Shown here: positions 1-10,945 of the stretch, piece after piece
Numbering within the stretch: position 1 is the first letter of the stretch
Layout of the letters: each line of letters opens with the position of its first letter
NCBI GenBank assembly: GCA_021018995.1
Contig: CM037597.1
Coordinates: forward strand, 32,242,936-32,306,935
Reading direction: 5' to 3'
Source of the DNA: Chloranthus sessilifolius
Lineage: Eukaryota > Streptophyta > Magnoliopsida > Chloranthales > Chloranthaceae
Length of the DNA stretch: 64,000 nt
Program-made: the position numbers and the translations under genes
Notes under the pieces: model-generated
What the model saw: only the letters and a program-made list of their open reading frames with translations
Database searches by the model: none
Told to the model about the DNA's origin: nothing

Positions 1-636
1 CTCGTGCAGTAACAATGCCTGATTCCGGTTCTTTGGGCAGCTCCATGGTGCTAACAAGATAGAGCCTCATGAGGCTCAATATCAGGCTTCAGCAGGTGCT
101 CTTGCTTATGAAGCTCTCGCAAGGAGCAACTTGCCTATAAGAACTCCATGAGAAAGCCATCAATTTATTCAAGTGGCTCACAAATGTGAAATTGAGGCCA
201 TAGAGCCTCGTGAGAAAGCACAATTTACCCTTCCTCTTAGTGTTGCACATTGTCCAGTGCATCAATACTGACATGCACCTATCCATTATGCATCTGTACC
301 AACTTCCTTCAAATGTAATCCCTATCATCATGATAAGTGATTGCCCATTACCAACATAAGTACATCAAAAATTTAGAATGCTAAAGATTTTCAATTATAA
401 CAGATTCATGACATTTACAATGACAACACCTCAACCACTCAACCAGAAACAGAGAATGCATATCAACACACAACTCAGATGACAACACATGCACATCACA
501 GTACAACACACAACTCAAAACAAAATAGACAAAACTTGCAAATTACACACAGTGAAACACTACATGACAAATTTTTTAAGCAAAGCAAAACACAAATTCA
601 ACAATTATGGTACACAATGTACAGAGCTATGGATCA
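1..636 (-). other. Non-coding stretch downstream of integrase of element D
   Basis: In Athila elements a long spacer and an extra ORF usually follow integrase. I see no recognisable domain here. A short open frame at 89-331 (-) has no family motif and is not called. The stretch is A/C-rich on the + strand around 440-600. Confidence 0.5.
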
Positions 637-639
637 CTA

Positions 640-1766
640 AGCAATGGGAGGTTCATGCAGGTGAATGGGCTGAGGAGGCTCCACAGAGTTTTCTTCAAAA
701 AAATTTAGCCTTTGCCCATTCACTTTCATGATCTTCCCAGACATGGGATCCACGATCTCCACAGCACTAGATGGGGAGGCATGGATGATAGTGTAAGGTC
801 CATCCCATCTGGATTTTAAATTCCCTGAAAAGATTTTTAATTTGGAGTTGAAAAGCCAAACCTTGGTACCAGCATTGAAGTCCTTCCTCATGAGTTTTTT
901 GTCAAAGAATACCTTCGATTTCTCCTTGTAAATTCTTGCATTTGTATAGGCTTCCAGTCTCAGCTCATCAAGCTCTGACATTTATAATTTCCTGTGAGAA
1001 CCAATAGTAGTTAGATCAAAATTCAGTGTTTTGATAGCCCAGTAGGCTCTGGGCTCTAACTCCACTAGTAGGTGGCAGGCCTTGCCATAGACTGGCCTAA
1101 AAGGGGACAAACCAATAGGTGTCTTATAGGTAGTCCTATAAGCCCACAAACCATCATTCAGCTTTTGTGCCCAGTCCTTTCTATCTGTCCTCACAGTCTT
1201 TTCCAAAATGTGCTTGATCTCCCTATTAGAAATTTCAACTTGCCCACTGGTTTGTGGGTGGTAGGGAGGTATAATGCTGTGTGTAACAGAATACTTTTTG
1301 AGCATATTCTCAAGAGGCCTGATACATAAATGACTCCCCCCATCACTAATGATAGCTCTAGGAGTGCCAAATCTGGAAAGATATTGTCCTTTAAAAATTT
1401 AAGGACAATTGTGTGGTCATTGGTTCTTGTGGCAATGGCATCCACCCATTTGGACACATAGTCCACTGCCACAAGTATAAAGTTGAAACTCATAGGAGGA
1501 AAGGGGCTCATAAAATCAATGCCCAAGATGTCAAAAAGTTCTACCACAAGGATGGGCTGCAATGGCATTGAATCTTTCCTGGAAATGCGTCCCAACCTTT
1601 GACACCTCTCACAGACTTTGCAATGTATGTGTACATCTTTGAACAAAGAGGGCCAATAAAACCCACATCGTAAAACTTTTACAGCTATTTTTTTACCACT
1701 AAAGTGACCTCCACAGGCTTGCTCATGGCACATAGAAAGAATGTTGTGGAACTCACTTTCAGGCAC
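640..1766 (-). pseudogene. Integrase region of element D
   Basis: Reading down the minus strand, this holds an H-H-C-C zinc-binding region (CHEQACGGH, then CKVCERC) and the start of the catalytic core (FDILGIDFMSPFP). Next comes the Y-H-P-Q-T-S-G-Q block with ALWAYRT-type sequence (here [14 protein letters not shown]), then the C-terminal LKSRWDGPY block typical of Ty3/gypsy integrases. The enzyme inserts the cDNA ends into host DNA. There is no chromodomain, as expected for Athila. Several breaks make it a relic. Confidence 0.9.
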
Positions 1767-1847
1767 ACATCTCCTTACAACCTGATCTGCATAATGCTTA
1801 TATAGGTATGGATCCTCCCATAGAAAATATTTGACCTGAGAGAAAGA

Positions 1848-2672
1848 TTAGTCTTTATCCATCTTGGACCAGTGAGGGGGGATCCTACCAACAGCAAGAA
1901 AATTCACAATGTGTGCATACCAGGGTACAATAGACTGCATAGTAAATAACTGCTCATCTGGGAACAATTCATTGACAGGTGTTGCTACACATTCTTCCAA
2001 AACAATTCTAGAGAGGTGGTCAGCCACCACATTCTCAACTCCTTTTTTATCTTCGATCTCAAGATCAAACTCCTGTAACAGGAGCATTCATCTGATCAGC
2101 CTTGGTTTGGCATCCTTCTTGGCTAATAGGTATTTTAGGGTTGAGTGATCAGTAAAAATAATAATTTTAGACCCAAGCAAGTTGGGTCTAAACTTGTCCA
2201 CAACAAACACGATGGCGAGCAGCTCCTTCTCAGTGGTGGTATAACTGAGATGAGCCTCTGCTAGTATTTTGCTAGCATAATAAATCATTGCAGGCAGCTT
2301 ATCTTTTCTTTGTCCTAAGACAACACCTATGGCCAAGTCTAATGCATCACACATCAGTTCAAAAGGGAGTGAGTAATCTGGGGCCTGGATTACAGGAGTA
2401 GTGGTAAGACACTTTTTTAAAACTTCAAAGGTCTTAAGGCACTCAGCAGAAAATTCAAATGGCACATCCTGACACAGTAGGTGGCACAATGGCTTTGCAA
2501 TTTTGCTGAAGTTCTTAATGAACCTCCTGTAAAAACTAGCATGTCCTAAGAAGGATCTGATTTGCTTGACAGTCCTGGGTGAGGACAGGTGTGAAATCAG
2601 GTTCACTTTAGCCTTGTTAACGTCTATTCCTCTGTGAGAGATCACATGGCCTAACACAATTCCTTGTGTTAC
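1848..2672 (-). pseudogene. RT thumb and RNase H region of element D
   Basis: The region begins with the RT thumb (LGHVISHRGIDVNKAK; RSFLGHASFYRRFI). It then gives the gypsy RNase H sequence PFELMCDA, IYYASKILAEA, TTTEKELLAIVF and FTDHSTLKYLL, and ends with the VADHLSRI tail before the integrase spacer. RNase H degrades genomic RNA during cDNA synthesis. Insertion M sits immediately upstream, just before the QGIVLGHVI block. Broken. Confidence 0.9.
2668..2672. repeat. Probable target-site duplication of insertion M, low-coordinate side (gttac)
   Basis: gttac here and attac at 17756-17760 flank M and differ at one base. Removing M and one copy restores continuity of the RT domain of D. Five-base duplications are normal for gypsy integrases. 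Confidence 0.75.
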
Positions 2673-4742
2673 TATTGGCGGGTTTCAGTGTGCAGATTTA
2701 TTATGTAATGAAAAGAAAGGAAATAAAATCAAAGTAAAACAGAGAATGGATTCAGCACATCTAAAATATCCTAGACCTGCAAGATACAGGGTCCTTTGTA
2801 GCAGGTTTTAATAAGTAAGAGTTTGTCCCATAGGGAGTAGTGATCTAAACCTAGAAGGCGTATAGTATACCTCCAGATCTAGCTACAGATCTGGCAATTC
2901 TAGGAAGAAAGAGAGCTTTTCGGGTGTCACTAGATCTAATTTATAGAACTGAAATATAAAACTAAACTAAGAGATGGATGAAGATGGATGAAAAAATGAA
3001 GATCAAATGATGAGAAATAGACAGCTAAGGCCTGGTTTTCATTGCAAAATAGATCAAGATCTGAGGATATGCAGCCATCCTTTATTTGGCTACAAGCACA
3101 AATGCAAGGTATAAGAATCTGATCTAGACCAGTGGTTTGGATTCATCTTAAGGCTATGATCTGTCCACTTCAATTGTCACAGATCATCCAATAGATTTCC
3201 TCCATCCCTGGTTTGGATTGATCTTATGGCTATGATCTGTCCACTTAAATGGTCATAGATCATCCAATAGATTTCCTCCATTCCAATGGCTTCGATCAAA
3301 ACAAGATAATCACTACAGATGTTGTGGATGCAAGGCCACAGGCACAGACACCCACAGGCATATCAAACCCAGGGAAATCAGATGGTCTTCAAGAGATCTA
3401 CCAGTTAAGTGGGTGAGCTGATTAACAAACTCCTCTACACAAATCCGATCGAGAATCTAATGGGACCACAAGATCTTTAGATTTAACTAAGTTTTAAAAT
3501 CAATAATTTATTGCTTCAAACAAAACAACTTATAATAAACTTGTTCCCAGATCTATAGTTTGTACATCGATCCACATTTCTTCATGTCGAAATTACAATT
3601 ACAAACCAGATCTGAGCTGCTATCTAGATCTAATCCAACAGGTTGGATTAGAGAGAGAAGGGGGAAGAGAAAAAGGAAAATAAAAACCTAAACTAAACCT
3701 AAATGAGCTAAGGAGAACTCAGGTTATTCCTTTGTTTCTACTTTCCTTGCTGAAGAAAAATAACAGAAAGGAATTCTATTTATACATTTGCAGTGATCCG
3801 TGTGCTTTGGATTGCAGTCAATCAGAAGACAGGGTTTTAGTTTAAGCTTAATCCCTGTTTAAGAGTTTCAACCAATCAGAGAAGAGATAGGGATTGTGCC
3901 CAGCTGAAGCTAATTTGCATTCCCGCCAAAAGTTAGCTCACACCCATGTGCAGAATTTCCTGTGCATTGGAGCTCCCAAAATGCCCTTGTTTAGCCAAAA
4001 ACACCCAGCTGCACACCTCAAGTGATTGCTCCCAGCTGCTGAGAATGCCCATAAAATAATCATTCTCACTGCCCCAAAAGAATTACTAAACTGCTGATAT
4101 TAAATCTCATGGTTGCAGCTTGGAAGAATAGGCTTGAAGCATTTCAATAGGTTAAAGGCTTGGAGCTCATCTGCTCGACAGGTCCAAGGGATGCTGGGAA
4201 GACTGCACTTCGAGAGGATTGTGCTCTTCACCTCTAAAAGTAGGCTGCACGGGAGGTGAAGCTTTTGTGTGGATGCATGGGAGGTTGAGGTCGAGAGGTT
4301 GGGCTGTAGCTTAAGTAGGTGCAGTCTACAGGTTTCAAGGTGCAAAGACCTGTATGTCGACAGCTTGAAGAAATAGCCGATGTAATTCGAGAGGTTGGGC
4401 ATCTCCTCCAATGGTTGACAGGTTTGGAAGCTTTGGAGTTCTAATCGACCGGTTGGATAGGATATTGACTGCACATCGGCAGGTTAGACAGAGGCTGGAG
4501 GTTGGGCATCTCGACTGGTTCGGATATTTAAGTGGTAAAAAGGCTCTGTGGTCTAGTTTGCAGCTGGAGCTGTGCATGAAAATTGTCGACAGGTTTGGGC
4601 TGCTGGGTATCCACTCGACAGGAAGGATATTTGCTGCAATTGGGTTTCGTGAGGATGGATGGGAGCTGCAAAAGCATTTCGAGAGGTTCCTTTGAAAGTT
4701 CATACACTCGATAGGATTGAAGTTCCCTTCGTGGAGTTGGCT
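2673..4742 (-). repeat. 3' LTR (B) of element M, shortened at its 5' side
   Basis: It aligns with 14130-16680 of LTR A, including the boundary (TATTGG versus TGTTGG) and the block running from the cctagacct signal through tagtgatctaaacctagaagg. It lacks the first roughly 1 kb of the LTR and the ~360-bp patch seen in LTR A (14432-14790). It carries the gtccacttaaatggtca module twice (about 3164 and 3231) and a TATA-like ctatttata at 3776-3784. Confidence 0.8.
3776..3784 (-). promoter_or_regulatory. TATA box in LTR B
   Basis: Minus-strand TATAAATAG, at the same relative place as the one in LTR A (15561-15569). Inferred to mark the U3/R boundary region. Confidence 0.55.
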
Positions 4743-4814
4743 GAAGCTTCATCAGCTTCTTATCTTCTTGTAGATTTTCAAATGAAGTGACTTCTCTTTC
4801 TCATCCTTTTGCCT

Positions 4815-4847
<33 letters not shown>

Positions 4848-5640
4848 GGTCGAAATGCCACAACACCACCAAATGAGTTTCCCTCTTTCTGAACCAAAAA
4901 TCACACCAGCTCTACCTTCTTCCATTTCTTCACCTTTACCTTCTGAATTCTCAGAGTGAGGGTCAGGCTGCATTAGATTAAAAGGTTTTTTTTTTTTTGG
5001 GTTTGAATTTTCTGGTTTCCATTCAAAGAAACTGGGATCTTTAAGGCTCAAAGTGGGTGTATCAAGGGCAGTTCAAAGGGTAGGATATTTAACCTCAAAT
5101 TGTCCAAGGGATGGCCTTACTTCATGTCCTCCAAGTCATGAATGCTGTTAAGCTATTTTAACTTGGATTTGCCTAACTTCTAGTGAGCAGAATTGAGTCC
5201 AATCAGTCCTTAGAGCAGAAGAATTTTCCAAGACACTCTTCAAAGAAAATTTCTCAGGCCCAAATCTCACTGGATATGGCCTTCCATCAAATTTTCTGGG
5301 GTTTATCTTCACAATCTTCTCTCATTTCAGGTTTACTACACATCAAAATTTTTTTTTTCGAAAATTATTGACATTTGCTTCATGAAGCATGTTAGACTAC
5401 AACTTATTTTAGTTTCAAACAGTTTTTTAATTTCCTCTTTTCCAAAAAAAATCAAGTGACAATTTACTCTAATTCCAAATACTCCTTTTTAGCCTAGCTG
5501 CACTATCATTAACTCATTTCATTGGCATACCTGCCATACCCCCAAACCTAAATTAAACAGTGTCCTCAATGTTTTACACTATGAAATCAGTAGAGAGGCA
5601 TGGTAAGAAGATATCTACACAGTTTAAAAAAAAAAAGTAT
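4743..5640 (-). repeat. 3' non-coding block of M, copy 1
   Basis: It aligns in the same orientation with 11745-12650 (shared words include catttcattggca, cctgccataccccc and aatctcactgg). Neither copy codes. It lies between the extra ORF and the LTR, where Athila elements have a long untranslated stretch. It contains a poly-T run near 4819-4843. Confidence 0.75.
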
Positions 5641-5720
5641 ATGAAAACAAAATTGTATTAATATGTCAAATATATACATGAGACAAATGAAAAAGAAACT
5701 AAAACAACAAACTACCACAT

Positions 5721-8177
5721 CTATTTACAGGCATCATCTGGCCAACCATAGAGGTTAGCCAGGATTTTCAGCTCATCCTTAGATAAAGGAGCTTTTCCTT
5801 TAGACTTTGATTTCTGTTGCGGGTTCTTTGGTGCCTCCTCAGACTGGGTAGCTAATTGTTTTCCTTTTGGATCAACCACAACAACAGAATCTGAATCTGA
5901 ATCAAAAGGAAAAAGGGCATTGGGGTCCAATCCTAGAGCCGCAGCAGTCTTCCTTCTTTCGTCCCTAGAGAGTAAGGTGAAAGAAGTGTCAGGTTGGGTT
6001 GGGGGCTTGGTGGGGTGAGCTTCTTTAGACTGGGCAGCAGACTTCTTTCCTTTCTTGACAGAAATAGTAGAGGGAGAAGATCTTTTGGCAGTAACTTTCT
6101 TCTTGGGGGAAGCCCTTTTAGATTTTAGGGGGGTAGGTTGAGTAGGGGGAGGTTCTTGGGCTGGAGGAGGGTGAACATCCACAGGTGGGGTAGGAGGAGG
6201 TTGAGTTGTAGAAGGGGGACAGGTTTGAGTGAAGGGAGGCTCTGTAGGAGGTGTTGTAGCTAGAGGGGTAGGTTGTAAGGGCTGAGAGGTCAAGGAAGCA
6301 ACCTTTTTCTCCAATATGTCAATTTGTTTTGCGGCATAAAGCAGGTTGGCATCAGAGAGTTCGTTGGTGGCCCTGAGTATCTCCTGAGCATTGGTTAATT
6401 TTTTCTTGAGAAACTCAGAATTCTTCTTCTCATATTTAGCAATTAGACTCTCAGCAGTAGCCAACTGTTTTACTGGCTCATAACGAGTCAGGATTTCAGT
6501 CCACCCTAGAGAGATATCTCAGAGCTTGATTCTGTGCTCCAATTCCATGTTGGCAATCCTCTCCTCATAAGGGGCGTCAAGGGAAGCTTGAAGTGCAGCC
6601 ATACCTCTCAGGACATCCCTTTGGATGTAAGGGCTGTCCCTCATGGCATACAGCAGGGTGACGTAAGGGGGGATGTACATGTTTTGTCTAAGGACAATGG
6701 GCAAGGACAGGGGTGTAGTGGATGAAGAGGAGGGGGTGGAGAGAACAAGATCCTCCCATGGATCAGTTTGGGTGGAGGCATCTTTGAAAATAGGTGGAGA
6801 GAGAGGGGGGAAGTAGGTGATGGGTGATTCAACCACTGTAGAAGCAATTATAGCTGGTGATGAAGGGAGAACAGATGGTGGTGAGGAAGGTATGTGGAGA
6901 GATGGGGCTGCTACCTCCTCAGACTGGGTAGCTGCAAGGGGTGGTGAAGCTATGGGTGAAGAAGGAGGAGATAAATGGATGGGTACGTGGATAGGTGAAA
7001 GAGGGGAAGTGGGAGGGGTTGAAGAGCTGGAGAGGATGGGGCAAGGGTGGATTGAATTGATTGGAGGCAGGAGCTCATGAAGGCTTGGTTGTCGGTGTTT
7101 ATGGTCAATTGAGATTAAATGGACTGTAGGAGTGAGAGAATTTGGGTGAAAGTGTCAGGTATGGTTGGGGTAGAGGGGGTAGGTTTTTGAATGGGATGGA
7201 AAGGAGAGGAGGGTGCATGGTTAAAATGAGGAGGAGTGGGGTGTGGGGAGTCAAGAAGTGAGGTGTACTCATTAGCAACATCCCCCACAATTGAAGTCAT
7301 GAGGGCAGTGAACCCAGTAGTGGTGAACTAGTCCACACCCTGTGTATGCAGAGGGGGTTGCGGAGGGGGGAAATCAGAAATGGGTTGGTAAATGGGTGGA
7401 GAAGACATGGTAGGGGTAAGCTCGGAGAGTGTGGGAGGTTCAAGGACCTCAGGTTGGAAGACCTGAGTGGCGGGTGAAGGTAAAACTTGTTCAAAGGTGG
7501 GTAGAAAGGGTGGAAGAGGGACTAGTACAAAGGGAAAAAGCAACATGGGTGGAAGTGTGGGTAATGGGACAGGTATGGTAGGTGAAGGGATGGATGAGGG
7601 TATCTCGACAGGAAGATCTGCTGCCACGGTAGTGGGTACCTTCTAAGCCTCCTCCATACCAGCTGGCTTACTCTTCTTAATCAAGGTGAGGCTGGTGGAC
7701 CATTCCTGCTTTCCATACAGTTTTGTAGTCAGCTTCTCCATTGGTTCATTCTTCTTTATCACATACTTCCTAGCCTTGAACAGCCATGTGATGAGTCTGC
7801 TGAAGGGCAGACCACCTCCCTTAGCAAAAGCTTGTCTCTTCAGCACCTTGTCATTGATGTCCACCATTGTTTTAAAAATCAGCTTAGGTGCATTCACAAA
7901 TTGCCCCTTTGAACAGTAGTATAGGGCATCCACTAATGGGGCCCTTCTCTCTTGCAAATGCCCAGTGACAGACATTTTTCATCAAAATGGTATCAATGAG
8001 TCTTAGGGTAGGATGGAGGTCTCTTCTCATCAGGGACTCACCAGAGCCCACTATTCCGTTAGTAAGCTGTTTAGCCATTTCCCTAAATGTAGCTCTTATA
8101 GGTGCTCCCTCAGCTCTGGTGGAGTCAAATTGATATGGGACTCCCAAAGCCATCCCAATGTCTCTGCAATCGCACAC
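5721..8177 (-). pseudogene. Athila-type extra ORF (putative plant transposon protein family) with basic, proline-rich tail
   Basis: The N-terminal part (about 7643-8177) resembles the extra ORF found between pol and the 3' LTR of Athila/Tat elements, annotated in plants as a putative plant transposon protein (PF20167-like). Recognisable pieces are LHPTLRLIDTILMKNVCHWAF, RRAPLVDALYYCSKG and LPFSRLITWLFKARKYV. Its biochemical role is unknown. The C-terminal part (5721-7640) is low complexity: proline/serine/threonine-rich, then a lysine-rich stretch (KSKRASPKKKVTAKRSS) like histone H1 tails, then an acidic serine patch. Several breaks. The family assignment is from memory of conserved blocks, not a search. 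Confidence 0.65.
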
Positions 8178-8335
8178 AATGCCTTGATATAAATTGATTG
8201 ATAATGAAGGAACTACAGCAGAATTTCAGGTTTTGAACTGGTGTTTTTTCTGCTAAAAATCCTCTAAAACTGAATGGACATGGTGTGGAATTTATTTTAT
8301 TTCCCTTAAACTCTGTTAAAACTGATTGCATTGGC
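8165..8335 (+). repeat. Inverted fragment of M's 3' non-coding region
   Basis: It is the reverse complement of about 11180-11315 (shared: aatgccttga, gatgaagga, aatcctctaaaa, tggtgtggaattta). It abuts LTR C, which is also inverted, so the two form one inverted block within M. Confidence 0.75.
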
Positions 8336-8919
8336 TGCAGCATCAAACCTGTCGAAGGGTAGCTGCTCCAACCTTCCCTTAAACCTGTCGATAGGTACAC
8401 CTACAGATCCTATCGAATGGCAGCAGCTCAAAGCTCCCATGCATCTTCTCAAACTGTAGCCCACAATCCTATCGAAATGCAGTTTTCACCTTGCTGCATC
8501 TACAGCTTCCAATCCTATCGAATTCATCAAAGCGCAGTAGCCTTAAATCCTGTCAACTAGTGGAGAAGCTCCCTTGCAGTGAACCTATCAAACTACCCAG
8601 CTGCAACCTTACAAAGCTTTCGACAGGTTGGTCATTAGATCCTCGCGACAGTTGGATCCTATCGAAAGGATCCTTCACAGCTCCTACAACCTATCGAGTG
8701 GTTCAATGTACAGCAGCAGCAGCCTCCTAGCTTCCCTGCATGCAAGCTTCAACTGCAATCCATTCCACAGCACCTGTTGACTGCCTAAATATCTCAATCC
8801 GTTGAGATGCCCAACCTCCGGCCTTCTCCAATCTGCCGATGTGCAGTTAAGATCCTATCCAACCGTCAATTTCTCAGAAAGCCCCTCAAACTTGCCGTCC
8901 TATGTGCAGCTACATATAC

Positions 8920-8991
<72 letters not shown>

Positions 8992-10924
8992 TTCTTGCTC
9001 CATCCGCCCATTCATCCTATCGAACGCTTCATTGCAGCTGCCTGCAACCTATCGAATGGATGGTTTCAACTTCTCGATTTATTCAAATGGGAGCTGAAAC
9101 TTCATCCTATCGAGTAGTACTCCTCCACTCACCATCCTATTGAGCAGTCCTATCGAATGGATTGCTGAAGCTGTTGTTTTAAACCTGTTGATGAACCTGT
9201 CGCATATAGCTCCCCATCCTCTCGAGATGCTTCAGAAAATCAATCCAATTCGGGTTCTAGCATTCATGTAGGGTTTAGTTTTGGTAACTTTAGCAGCTGT
9301 TGTATGGATCCAAAGGGCTGCCTTGGTAATTGCTGCAGCCTTGTTCTAAAGTAATTTCTAGCAAATGTACAAGGGCTGCAGCAGAAAATATAAATGAACG
9401 GCAGGGATATTTTGGGATAGCCAGCGTAATTACTCTGGGGGCATTTTTCAGCAGATTGGTACAATTATCTAAGGAGTGCAGCTGTAAATATTAAGGGACA
9501 ACAGGGGTAGTTTTGGAAACTTCAAAACAAAGGTAGCTACACATGGGCAAGATTGACCGATTGAATGAAGGTCTCAGCAGAAAATATTTGTGGATAAGCA
9601 AGGGCAGTTTCAGGAATTTCAATACAAAAGGATGGCTGCACATGGGTGTGAACTAATTTTCGGCGGGAACAAATTAGCTTCAGCTAGGCACAAACAAAAC
9701 CAGATCTCTATCTCTTCTCTGATTGGTTGAAACTCTTAAACAAGGATTAAGCTTAAACTGAAATCCTCTCTTCTGATTGGCTGCAACTCAAGGCACATGA
9801 ATCACTGCATACCTATAAGTACCCATCTATTTTGTTGTTTTTCTTCAGCAAGGAAAGTAGGAACAAAGGAATAGCCTGAGTTCTCCTTAGCTCATTTAGG
9901 TTTAGTTTAAGTTTTTATTTTCCTTTTTCTCTTTCCCCTTTTCTCTCTAATCCAGCCTGTTGGATTAGATCTAGATAGCAGTTCAGATCTGGTTTGTAAT
10001 TGTAATTTCAGCATGAAGAAATGTGGATCGATGCACAGACTACAGATCTAGGAATAAGTTTATTGCAAGTTATTTTATTGAAGCAATAAATTATTGATTT
10101 TAAAGCTTAGTTAAATCTAAAGATCTTGTGGTCCCATTAGATTCTCGATCAGATTTGTATAGAGGAGTTTGTTAATCAGCTCACCCACTTAATCGGTAGA
10201 TCTCTTGATGACCATTTGATTTCCTAGGGTTTGATATGCCTGTGGGTGTCTGTGCCTGTGGCCTTGCATCCACAACATCTATAGTGATTCTCTTATTCTG
10301 ATCGAAGCCATTGGAATGGAGGAAATCTATTGGATGATCTGTGACCATTTAAGTGGTCTAATCATAGTCATAAGATCAATCCAAACCAGGGATGGAGGAA
10401 ATCTATTGGATGATCTGTGACCATTGAAGTAGACAGATCATAGCCTTAAGATGAATCCAAACAACTGGTCTAGATCAGATTCTTATACCTTGCATTTGTG
10501 CTTGTAGCCAAATGAAGGATGGCTGCATATCCTCAAATCTTGATCTGTTTTGCAATGAAAACCAGGCCCTAGCTGTCTATTTCTTACCATTTGATCTTCA
10601 TTTTTCCATCCATCTTCCTCCATCTCTTAGTTTAGTTTTATATTTCAGTTCTATAAATTAGATCTAGTGACACCCGAAAAGCTCTCTTTCTTCTTAGAAT
10701 TGTCAGATCTGGCTACAGATCTGGAGGTCTACTATATGCCTTCTAGGTTTAGATCACTACTCCCTGTGGGACAAACTCTTACTTATTAAAACTTACTACA
10801 AAGGACCCTGTATCTTGCAGGTCTAGGATATTTTAGATGTGCTGAATCCATCCTCTGTTTTACTTTAATTTTATTTCCTTTCTTTTCATTAGACAATAAA
10901 TCAGCACACTGAAATCCCCCAACA
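8336..10924 (+). repeat. LTR C, an M-family LTR in inverted orientation
   Basis: It is the reverse complement of 14130 to about 16850 of LTR A and of most of LTR B. It ends with CCCAACA at 10924, followed by the same six-base spacer (agtttt) that precedes the primer site in the other Athila elements here. B and C resemble one another more than either resembles A. It contains the gtccactt module twice (10310-10460), the CCTATCGA-type motif array (8340-9240) and a TA microsatellite. Confidence 0.8.
8920..8985. repeat. (TA)n microsatellite in LTR C
   Basis: About 60 bp of tacata then pure TA. It occupies the same LTR position as the TA tract at 16278-16327 in LTR A. The open frames crossing it are artefacts. 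Confidence 0.95.
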
Positions 10925-10945
10925 AGTTTTTGTTTCCCCCAAACC
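10925..10945. other. Junction of primer-site start (+) with polypurine tract (-)
   Basis: After the end of LTR C come the spacer agtttt and tg, the first two bases of a primer site. The next bases, tttcccccaaacc, read on the minus strand as a polypurine tract (GGTTTGGGGGAAA) for the block at 10933-12650. Two functional borders of opposite orientation are therefore joined head-on. Confidence 0.7.

Larger units (their letters stand above)
1..2672 (-). mobile_element. Athila-lineage Ty3/gypsy element D, 3'-side segment
   Basis: This segment carries the end of RT, RNase H and integrase of a minus-strand element whose 5' half lies at 17756-24327. The reading across 2672/17756 resumes in the same protein region (the stretch after the F-x-D-D box of RT), so the two segments are one element split by insertion M. 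The tRNA-Asp primer site and long LTR at its 5' end, together with pol similarity, point to Athila. The 3' LTR is beyond the left edge. It is a decayed fossil with roughly a dozen or more breaks over gag-pol. Confidence 0.85.

Noticed and set aside
89-331. 80-codon minus-strand frame near the left edge
   Set aside because: No recognisable block and no conserved neighbour; probably chance in the 3' region of element D.
8802-9143. Three overlapping + strand open frames
   Set aside because: They exist because the TA microsatellite of LTR C lacks stops; the products are Tyr-Ile repeats with no domain.
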